This document shows positions 27,695 through 35,795 of a stretch of DNA of 35,795 nt, piece by piece. The stretch covers positions 232,988-268,782 of the forward strand of contig KN834826.1 of assembly GCA_000827265.1 (NCBI GenBank), in the 5' to 3' direction. The notes beneath the pieces are model-generated. The model saw only the letters and a program-made list of their open reading frames with translations, was not told the DNA's origin and made no database searches. Both the position numbers and the translations under genes were made by a program. The stretch is from Collybiopsis luxurians FD-317 M1 (taxonomy: Eukaryota; Basidiomycota; Agaricomycetes; Agaricales; Omphalotaceae). Position 1 is the first letter of the stretch; every line of letters starts with the position of its first letter.

Positions 27695-30616
27695 CTAGTC
27701 AGTCATTTCAGCCTCCTCTTCCTCACTGTCACTGAAGTTGGAAGGGCTGTCCTCTGCATTGCTATCCACAACAAACTTACTGCTCTTTGCCTTCCCCCTT
27801 GCCTTCTTCCCAGCCTTCTTTGCCTTATCCCTGGACTTCTTTGATGCATTACCCTGCAACCTATTTGCAGCCTGTCCTTGTGAGTCCCTTGAAGCTTTGG
27901 TCAACCTCTTCGTTGCCTTCCCCGACATCTTTGACTTCTTTCTTGCAGAGGACTCCAGCTCTTCATCACTGTTGTCTTGAGGGCAACACTTTGTGCCATG
28001 CTTGCCAGACTTCTTCACATTAGAGTCCAGTTCCTTGCTGTCTACACCATCCTCATTGTTCTCTGGGCAGCATTTCTTGTGAGTTTTTCCTACATCACTG
28101 CATTGCTGTTGTTCCTTTGGGTCAAGCTTCCCAGCTTTCTCCATCTCCTGAATATATGACTTATGTTTGCTAGCAGACATACAGACCTAGCAGGTGGTTC
28201 CATCAACCAAGGAGGCATGGAGGGTTTTGACATTGTCAGCAGGAAGTTTGTGAGGGTAGCTAAAGGGAATGACATTCCTTGGGCCAGCCAACAATTTGGA
28301 CCTTGTATGGCATGAGGATCAGCTTCTCAAATTTGGCATAGCTCATAGAGATGTCAGAAATGCCTGTGATATCCTCTATATAGAAAAGAGAACATGTTAG
28401 CCTTCTGTTAAAGTCAACTCAAAACTGAATGTACAGAGCCCTTGGGTGATAAGCCTAGTAATCTCACTCAGCATCTCTGACTGATACAGCTTCCTAGTAC
28501 CCACTAAACAGTAAAAGGCATCCCTCAGAACTAATGCCAAGTTATAAATGACAGCATATGAAGACTTACATTTCTGATGGGAGCAAACATAGGCCTCATA
28601 GAGATTGAAAAAGTCTTCTACACCTATCTTGAATTTCTCTCAAAGGAAGGCATCCACAGGGCCCCACCCCCAAAAGGATGACCTAACAGATGATTCAAAG
28701 CTCTCCCAGATGACAATGCCAAAGGTAGATGCATCTGCAGCATCAAAGACAAAGTTAGACTAGCAGGAAAAAATCAGGATTTGAATATTGGAGGGGCAAA
28801 TTGAGAAAGAGACTGACCATGATCTGCAGCTCATTCACCTTCACCGCAACCATCTTTGCAGGACCTGTCTTGCTAACCCAGATAGCACTGATCTTCTCAG
28901 CCTGCAGCACCTCATACTTCTCGCAAAGGTCTGGCATAGCCTCAGGGTCTTGAGCAATTTCCTGTAGGTCCTCATCATCCTTGACAAGAGCATGAAGCTC
29001 TTTCAATGAGACTCAGTCCCCTTGAGCTCAGCCTGAAAAGAAGTCAATGTTAAAAGCTGGTTGAGCAGTGAAAAAAAAAAAAAAAAAAAGCCTTCATTCA
29101 GCTCCCTAGCTTTGAAAAAGACCAAAATGTTTTGGTCACTGGCTTTTTTTTTGGAACCTGAGCTGAAAGACTGGTTGACAAGCTTTTTGATGCGCTCAAC
29201 TGTGATGTTGTTCTCCTCTGCAACCTTTTTGAATAGCTTTTGCTGCTCCTCAAGGAATTCATCGATGTCCCTGCTGAGCTTTTCAGCTCAAGCTGATGCT
29301 GCCTTCCAAGCGAGAGCCTTCTCAGCTGGTTCCATTTCAGATCATTTTTTCTTTGCAGGAGCCTTGTCAGCAGAAGACAAAACTTGAGCATGAGCGGCAT
29401 TATTAGGAGAGTCATTGTTAGCAGGGGATTGTCTAGCATCATTGACTTCAGAAGAAGCTTGAGAATCAGTGGCGCTGTTAGGATGACAGCATTCACCATC
29501 ACTGCAAGAAGCTCAAGAGCTGGTGTTGTTGCTGGAAGAAGGGGGGTGTTTGCTGTCTTTGCTGTTAGAAGTTTGAGAACCAGGGTTGTAGATAGGAGCA
29601 TTGTTGTTAGGAGGAAGGGGGCATAGAGGAATCAGTAGGCTCATAGTTCAGTGGGGGATGAGTTGGAGGTGGACAACTCATACTTCCAAGGCCAGGACTC
29701 AATAGGGGAAACCAAGGTCCTTCCAGCAGATGGTCCACCTCATGCATCCACTGATGAGCTCTTTGAGGGCTCCAACAAAGATGACATAGATGCTTCCTCT
29801 ACCAGTAGCTCATCCAGACTCCTGCTCTATGTCATTTCCAATGATGAGGACAGCAATGACAAAGAGTGAGCCCTGCCCTCTCTATGTCATTGACAGGGAG
29901 CACGATGAGTTAAACAAGCCATACCTTTTTGATATCTATGCCATGTAACCCTGTACTTAGTCACATCTAACCCAACATTATTGCTTAAAAGATGTTTGAA
30001 ATACAGAGGAGCTCAACTAAGAGATTGAGAACCCTAGCTGTTACTGCTGCTATCATCCAGCCCAACCCTCCAACCACACCCAGTCTGCTCTGCCATTCTT
30101 CTGGATGTGCACTCTATATTGAATGCCTGAGCTTGAGAAGGTCAAGAAACATCTCTGAGAAACATATGCATGGCGCTTCTGACCCAAATCAGAGAGAATT
30201 TCCACCTGGTTTGTGAAAAAAAGAAAAAAAGCTGAATGTTAGCTGCAGGTTGGGCAGTGGAAGATCATAATGCACTTGAGATTACAATGTTCTCAATATT
30301 TGGCTAGCTCTCCATCAATCATGCTAGCCTTTTTCCTACATGCATGGTGGCCAATAAGCAAAGAAAAAAGAAAGACAAAGGTCATGCTCACTGTGCAGTA
30401 TGCTCCTTTGCCAGCTGGTTAACTTTTGATCAGTTTCTGAGAAAGATTCAAGATATTGTTAATAAGAAAGGTCTCCAGTAATAGCAAAGAGATTGCAACA
30501 TACCTGCAACAATAATTTTTGGAGGCATTATTGATAGAGCAACAATGAGCTTCAGCTTTTTGAGCTTCATTCCATTCAGATTTTTGAACAGCGAACCAGG
30601 TATGCTCTCGAGCCAT
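27695..30616 (-). pseudogene. Decayed Agaricomycete multicopy gene (GWP-type C-terminal domain, Lys-rich tail)
   Basis: Minus strand. Likely first exon from ATG 30616 (MAREHTWFAVQKSEWNEAQK) with a GTATGT donor. A central exon near 29560-29090 has three in-frame stops but reads KKVAEENNITVERIKKLVNQ and FFKARELNEG. The next exon at 29006-28810 (KELHALVKDDEDLQEIAQDP) ends in a GTCAGT..CTAG intron. Then come SNFVFDAADASTFGIVIWES and ISMSYAKFEKLILMPYKVQI running into VGWPK, the C-terminal motif IPFSYPHKLPADNVKTLHAS with a stop in place of Trp, and a Lys/Ser-rich, finally acidic tail to 27695. I know similarly built proteins as multicopy, function-unknown genes in Agaricomycetes. The poly-T run at 29071-29089 lies in an intron. 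Frameshifts and stops make it a pseudogene. Confidence 0.5.
29651..29869 (+). other. Acidic Ser-rich open frame, possible exon
   Basis: Plus strand, about 70 codons without a stop, Asp/Glu/Ser-rich (GDELEVDNSYFQGQDSIGET ... NDEDSNDKE). It opposes the minus-strand pseudogene. It could be the end of a lost plus-strand gene or chance. No start or splice context is convincing. Confidence 0.25.
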
Positions 30617-30734
30617 GTCAGAGATCAGGCAAATGCAGTTCCATTGAAGAAGCAGGGGTTTGAGTGCCAAGGTGCATGAAATTGAAGGTAAAGTGGGGTA
30701 GGTGCCCATATAGATTTAACGAACCATCTCAGGT

Positions 30735-31015
30735 GATGCGCATTGAGTGGCCAAATATCTTTGAGAAATTTTGTTGCTGCTGTGGACCTTCAATTTTAGA
30801 CAAAAAAATTATAGAGCCACCTCTGCATACCTCACCTGCTGTGCAGGAATTTATTTGAAATTTAAATGAGCTGCTGAAGGTTCATAATGAGCCTAATATT
30901 GCCCAGAAGCTTAAGTTGTGATATCATCATATTTCTGTACCAGACCAAAAACTCACAAAGTTCAAACCAGAAAAAGTAAAAACCGCATAGTTCACTGCAA
31001 CATGGGTAGAATACA
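30735..31015 (+). pseudogene. Plus-strand coding scrap of unknown family
   Basis: After a possible acceptor at 30734 the plus strand reads RIEWPNIFEKFCCCCGPSIL, then VQEFI, stop, NLNELLKVHNEPNIAQKLKL, stop, PDQKLTKFKPEKVKTA, stop. The text between stops is protein-like, and the stops are of the TGA/TAG kind expected from decay. No domain is recognised. Confidence 0.3.
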
Positions 31016-31020
31016 CTCCG

Positions 31021-32848
31021 CTAATCATAGTGTAGCAGCTCTAGGCCTATTTCCCAAAGATCTTCACACTGCTTCTTCCAAGCCTGAAGCTGCATCAGGC
31101 TCGCACACTCTTTGAGCTCCTTATCAGCCATGTACCCATTCTGGTACCACTGCCCCAAGCCTGACAATGTGAAGAATGCCATAGAAGAGCACCATTTGTG
31201 TGCAGCAATCAGTGTGTTTGCATGGGTAACAGGGGCGGAGAGGATGAAGATGGCTGAACCAGCTGGGAATTGAGACACAATGCAGAGTGACCAAGCGATG
31301 AAATGACCACCACGCATGTGGTCAAACTCCCCACTGCTGTAAACTGCACACATGGCAAAGAGGATGTTGAAGAAGTCCTTGTATTTGCGAGTAGAGGTAC
31401 TGTGAAGATTGAAATGACAGGCACCATAGCAGCACCCATTGAACATACTGACAATGTTGGGGTTGTTGAGCAAAATCTTCTCCAGAAGATTGCTGAGAAA
31501 AGAGTGAAGCTTTGGTTGAAAAGCCAATAGACCAGCTAACCCAACTGCCAGTTTATTAGAAGCTGTCAGCCATAAGGGGAGATACATGCACCATCACCAT
31601 CAATGAAACAAGCTACAAGTTGGACAGCAGGATCCTTGAGGACCTCATTGATGAGGCATGAGTTGTGCTGGGTGTTGGCGTAGTTTCCTGGATGGAGCCT
31701 TCCCCCTCTGAAGCCATGCCCAGCAGGGAGCATAAGGTATGTGTCCCTCTGGTGCTCCAGCTGACTGGCACTAACCTGGGCAAACCTGTACAGCCACTCC
31801 AGCCTGGCATCAATGACAGCCATATTCTCAAGCCAGCCAGGGCCACAAGGACAAGCCAGCAGGATCATCAGGCAATAGCTGTTGTCTGTCCAAATGACCT
31901 GACTGACACTACAGGAATGTAAGGCCAGCAACATCAAAACTTGAGAGGAAACCATGTACCTAGCATCCCACTCAATGAGACAAAACCCAGACAGCTTGAA
32001 CATGTCCCTGCTGCCAAGAATTTGAGGTCGACAAGCTTGGATAGCCTGTGTAGTGGCCCAGGAGCCACGAGGAAAGAACCCAGCCATATCAATGACAATG
32101 GCACCAGACTCTGCAACATGGTGTTGAGCAATGGCCTTCAAGATTGTTCTGCATGCTCTTTGCTCGAGAACTCTCTGCTCACGATGCCTTGCACAATATG
32201 CATGTTTCTGCCACTGCCGACTGGTCTCAGGGTGAAGAACATTGTGAACATTGGTGCTTGCAAGCTTGGGTTGTTTGGCCAGTGGAAGGTCCTGAAAAGA
32301 GGGTGAAGGAGGGGGGTGAATAAGCTGGAGAGGTTTTGAGGAGAAACAGTGCATTGACAGAGGCACTGGACATAGGGGTTGGAGGAATGACCTCATCAGT
32401 ATCACTGCTGCAGAAGGCAAGCTCCTGCTTCTTGAGGCCATCTCTAAGGAGCTCAGAAGTGTTGAAGCCTATGAGAAGGACATTGGGCCCATGGGAGAAG
32501 GCGCTAAACTCTTTCTTGTTGCGAAGAGTTCAGAACCCAACTGTAACAGAATGGTCAGTGGGTGCCTTGAAGATCACCAAGCTTTGAAACAAGTGGAAGA
32601 AGCAGAGCCTATTACCAACTGAAGCTGACACAATCCAGTAGCTCCACTTCCCCAAGGATGGGGAGGCAGTGGCACATTAAACAGAATGCCACCAGCCCTT
32701 GGTGAGCGGCCAAGGGCTGGCACCACTGGATTGTTGAATGGGTCATTGAGTGGACAGCTGAGTGGCTCAACAACAAAGTAGGAAGCAATTGAATTAAAAA
32801 AATATTACTTATGGCCAGAGGAAAGATCAGCTTCAATGCCTTGGCCAT
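31021..32848 (-). pseudogene. Decayed TET/JBP-like 2-oxoglutarate/Fe(II) dioxygenase gene
   Basis: Minus strand from ATG 32848. The N-terminal exons are frameshifted and hold a stop (VIFKAPTDHSVTVGF, stop). A long readable block follows at 32441-31566: ESGAIVIDMAGFFPRGSWAT, then GHGFRGGRLHPGNYANTQHN. The second block, 31587-31021, holds the beta-helix: CHFNLHSTSTRKYKDFFNIL, EFDHMRGGHFIAWSL, FPAGSAIFILSAPVTHAN, and ends LLHYD. The layout GGxxxPGN ... HxD ... FDxxxGGH ... PxGSxIxxxSAxxxHxN is that of the large basidiomycete family related to TET/JBP base oxidases. The first metal His of HxD is Tyr here (YKD), and a conserved Arg after the distal His is Trp (HKW), so even the best-kept part looks inactive. 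Stops and shifts agree. Confidence 0.65.
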
Positions 32849-33506
32849 CTGAAGCTTTTCATTTCATTGAATTTACATGAGGCAGAAGCTGAGATGGTGG
32901 TGGTGTGGGGAAGAGCTGCCATGTGCCTATGTCATAAATATTTTGACATACAGTCATGTGACTTATTGTTCATGGCTCAACGAACCAAGATTTTGGCTCT
33001 TAAGTCCTACCACCATGTCCAACATGTGCTGTCTTAATCAAAGGTTGCAAGTGTTAAAGGCAAAAAAATTCAAGAATCTCTCAACCTTCCCAGTGTATAC
33101 ATGCCCCTGCCCATGGGCTACTCGGTGACTCTGATACACAATGCCGCCTTTCTAAACCTGGACATAAGCCTACTGTTGCACTGCAACATTCCCAGCAAAA
33201 TGCCCTTCAATGAAAAGGCACCGCTGCCCAGCTACAGCAGGTTGTGCAGATGACAACCAGTGATCACCCCCCACTGCCCTTACATGGGATGCAAAACCCA
33301 TGGCAGTACACTCCGCAACACTGGGGCAAATGCCCGCTTCCGGGCCGGGCCTTATAGTGGTGTGTGCCTGCGCATGCTCATGATTAAACACGGTGCACGC
33401 CACTCAGTGGCGTGGTGTGCAATTGCCACGCAAGTTATTCTCTTTGTTCTGTACTCGCGTCGACACTTCTGCTTTTTACTTTCATGCCTTTTTTTACCCA
33501 CTTGTT
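32849..33506. promoter_or_regulatory. Divergent intergenic region between dioxygenase relic and plus-strand gene
   Basis: About 650 bp. The part from about 33130 onward is richer in C+G and CpG than most of the window, as for an active or recently active promoter. It contains the dyad at 33396-33414 and a pyrimidine-rich run just before the ATG at 33507. No clear TATA box is seen. Confidence 0.4.
33396..33414. promoter_or_regulatory. Perfect 9-bp dyad CACGCCACT-c-AGTGGCGTG
   Basis: An inverted repeat with a one-base centre, 93 bp upstream of the ATG at 33507. CACGCCAC/GTGGCGTG resembles binding sites of dimeric or zinc-finger regulators. Operator function is inferred. Confidence 0.45.
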
Positions 33507-35237
33507 ATGGCAGATACAGATGATAGAATGGGTGGGGCAGGTGTACCTAGTAAAAAAAGGGGCCGAGACTCCACAGATGAGCCTTTTGAGACACAGGAGA
33601 CTGCTCAGTCATCGAAAGGTAAGGGGAAGGAAAAGGCGGCAGCAGATCCAAGTCAAAACCAAGGTAAGTCTTTACTTTAAGTACCCCAAGTATAGCATAT
33701 ATATATATTATGGACTATTAAGGGTCTTCCACTGGCACAAGCTCTAGTGCTTGTCATTTCATTTCTTTTGTCCCTGGCCCAACCCTGTTCCCTGAGCCAG
33801 GTGATTCTTACCTGCTGGAAGGGAGTGCTCCTCAGCCAAAGAAGCCCCAGGCTGACTTCAAGGCATGGAGTGCAAAGAGAAAGGGAGAAAGTAGTAAGAG
33901 TGGTGGAGGTCATAGTGGTGGGAGTGGCAAGGGCAGAAATGCTGGCAAGAAGGGAGGAAAGGGGAAGAAGAAGAAAACCAAGTTACAGGTATGAGCTTTA
34001 TAACTTTTCGCACTTGTTTTATTTATGCAAACCTTACAGACATCACTCCATCTGCATATTCGCATTCTATGGAATATGCTGGGACGCTCCTCTGTTCTGA
34101 AGCCAGTTAATGGAGCAAGTATCATTGAATTTGACCAGAAATTTGCAGATATCCCACAGCCTAGCCTGAAAGAGCATGTTGAGGGTATGCTCAAGGCTTC
34201 TGCTACCTCAAATGCTCAAGTTTTGACTGCAGTAGAGACAGTCAGGCGAGAGGCATTTTTAGATTGTGGGGCAACTACAGCCCAAAATGCCAGTAGACTT
34301 GAGACTTCCTGGCTCCAGAGGATGTTTAGCAGTGTTGCTGCTGTAGGGCTGAGTAAGTGGGAACCAGATCTGCTTGGCCATCCAGATTCTGTCTATAACA
34401 TTGTGCATGAACATGTTGCACTTTCAAGTTATCAGGCACTTCTGGGAGGCTTGGCATATGTTCAAATTGCTCCAGGGGATTTAGTTCTGCGTAATCAGAT
34501 GGAGCGATGCAGATCAATTTACTGCATGTCTTTGAGTACCAGGCATGGAGATTGCGACTGGAGATGAAAGAGGAAGGAACAAATGAGAAGAGGGATGCAC
34601 TTGTTAATACATATAAATGTAGGACTTGGGTATGTATTTTTCTAAACTTCTTATTTAGCTGTGCTTATCCAAGTAACAGTTGCGGGATAACAGAGTTCAT
34701 CAGATTAAACAGGATGCTTATCGACCTCAAGTTCTTCAGCTTGCATTGGAGGCAGAGGCCCACTCTGATGATGAAATAGATCCTGATTCAGGCTCCAATA
34801 ATCCAGAGTATCTCATCCGAAAAAAGGTTGGGCGCAGTGGACTTGTTACTACATTCTTCCGTGAGTTGGATAGGAAGTACCATGTGTCACTTGATCATCA
34901 GCCTGGCCAGCGGTAAGCATACACAAACACCTTATTTGCTTAAATTCTCATTGGAAATGCTACTCATTTTAGGGGAGATCGTATCCGGAAGACACAGGAA
35001 GATGCTCAACATCAATCACTTCCATGTCTCCCAATGGATGTACCGATTGACTATTTCTCTCCTGATTACTTCAATAACTTTCTCAGTGCTAAGCTGCATG
35101 CTCACTATGCAGCAAATGGTGTTGCCTTACCATTGGAACAGCACTGCCAAGTTCAGGGAGAGGTGGAGTCATGGAAGAACATGAAGGAGGAAGAATTTAT
35201 GGAAGCATATGGGAATGCAGTCTTTGTCGTAAAGCTG
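33507..35237 (+). CDS. Five-exon gene of unknown function, best preserved in the window
   Basis: Exons: 33507-33663, 33723-33988, 34040-34629, 34680-34912, 34973 to about 35237. Introns of 50-60 nt start GTAAGT, GTATGA, GTATGT, GTAAGC and end in AG; every join keeps frame. Start: MADTDDRMGGAGVPSKKRGR. The N-terminal 140 residues are basic and low complexity (GGKGKKKKTK), like a nuclear/DNA-binding tail. Then comes a helical middle (EFDQKFADIPQPSLKEHVEG ... SWLQRMFSSVAAVGLSKWEP), a basic segment (RDNRVHQIKQDAYRPQVL), an acidic hinge (EAHSDDEIDPDSG), and a C-terminal module (LPMDVPIDYFSPDYFNNFLS ... EEEFMEAYGN). One base seems missing near 34505 (QMER/MQINLLHVFEY). A further exon after a donor at 35238 is possible (acceptor TCGTAG at 35487, stop near 35540). 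I do not recognise the family; it reads as a conserved Agaricomycete protein. Confidence 0.7.
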
Positions 35238-35507
35238 GTACGAACATCCATTCCTAACCCCTATTCATTTCTCTTTTACTATACATCTTTCACATGACCG
35301 CATTTATGACTAACTTTCATATCAATACCTTTTGGACATACAACTTCTCCCTATCTCCACTCCACACGGTATCATTGTTCTTTTTCTATTTTGTTCCCAC
35401 TGTCATCGTTTTATTAATGAACTGTCCTTGTTTCTCTTCTCGCATCTGTCGCATGACCACATGCTCCATACCTTTTATTCTCGTAGCTGTCACCTAGCTA
35501 TTGTCTT

Positions 35508-35550
35508 CCAGTAGCATTAGTTTCTCATCTTATCCTCCAGTAGCATTAGT
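35508..35550. repeat. 14-bp direct repeat ccagtagcattagt, two copies
   Basis: Exact copies at 35508-35521 and 35537-35550. Confidence 0.9.
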
Positions 35551-35614
35551 CTCTCTTACAGCTTACTACAGTATATATACCTACCACCTATAACCTGAGT
35601 CCCTATCTTGACCT

Positions 35615-35690
35615 CTCTGTCGATTGGGACCAGGTGAGTATCCTGCTTGTACCAGTAGACTATTTAATTAACTCTGTCGATTGGGACCAG
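35615..35690. repeat. 19-bp exact direct repeat ctctgtcgattgggaccag
   Basis: Exact copies at 35615-35633 and 35672-35690, 57 bp apart. The first is followed by GTGAGT, the second is not. They may be part of an LTR or leader of an element that continues beyond the window. Confidence 0.9.
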
Positions 35691-35795
35691 ACTCTGCCTA
35701 AACTGATTACCGTGTTCTTGAAAGCCACTCCGCTGTAAACCGCTTCGTGACATTAGGTCAAGATCCTTGCTGCGCTGATAGTCTACTGCCTAGGC

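Larger units (their letters stand above)
35238..35795. other. 3' flank with short direct repeats
   Basis: Mostly T/C-rich with no long coding frame. A last short exon of the preceding gene may lie at 35488-35540. Two sets of direct repeats occupy 35508-35690. The last 100 bp are richer in CpG (cgctgtaaaccgcttcgtg) and may be the edge of another element. Confidence 0.4.

Noticed and set aside
27738..28159. Plus-strand hydrophobic open frames
   Set aside because: They are antisense to the Lys/Ser/Glu-rich tail of the minus-strand pseudogene, whose composition creates them.

Overview
The window looks like a repeat-rich, gene-poor stretch of a basidiomycete nuclear genome, most likely an Agaricomycete. 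The reasons are introns of about 40-75 nt with GT..AG ends, several Ty3/gypsy pol families whose wording is typical of Agaricomycetes, and a decayed member of the fungal-expanded TET/JBP-like dioxygenase family. CpG is scarce almost everywhere. Most coding regions are broken by TGA/TAG stops and by Arg-to-Trp/Cys changes, as expected from long CpG methylation and deamination. No bacterial-type operons, CRISPR arrays or confident tRNA/rRNA genes are present. No alignment or database search was run; family calls are from reading the sequence.

Region 1 (1-13.2 kb): a decayed intron-rich gene on the minus strand (13170 to 692) is split by a 10,000-bp chromovirus-type gypsy retrotransposon (2567-12566, minus strand; 685/686-bp LTRs, TSD aaggg). 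The element has a PBS-like site, a polypurine tract, a Gag with a collagen-like Gly-X-Y tract, protease, RT, RNase H, integrase with an internal deletion, and a chromodomain. Between the chromodomain and its 3' LTR lies an extra intron-containing gene in the opposite orientation with its own TATA box.

Region 2 (13.2-23.1 kb): mostly nested transposon debris. A plus-strand gypsy remnant (16.6-20.05 kb) is interrupted by a hAT-type MITE (16981-17664, perfect 8-bp TSD) and by a 1.15-kb deletion derivative of an unclassified TIR element (about 17770-18919). A second gypsy remnant on the minus strand (20.06-22.76 kb) has lost most of RT/RNase H and contains a small inverted piece.

Region 3 (23.087-27.619 kb): the longest copy of the TIR element, 4.53 kb. 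It has inverted arms of more than 1 kb built from CAGG/GGGATCC-rich ends, AT-rich spacers and arrays of a 17-bp unit around GGGAAATTCC. Its 2-kb core holds a small spliced gene that still has CpG, and part of another frame.

Region 4 (27.7-35.8 kb): a decayed minus-strand gene of an Agaricomycete multicopy type (27.7-30.6 kb), scraps of plus-strand coding, a decayed TET/JBP-like 2-oxoglutarate dioxygenase (31.0-32.85 kb, minus), and, divergent from it across about 650 bp, the best-preserved gene in the window: a five-exon plus-strand gene of unknown function (33507 to about 35237) with one apparent frameshift.

The genes do not form a pathway. The common thread is mobile DNA, its CpG-driven decay, and a decayed gene of a DNA-modification-related family.
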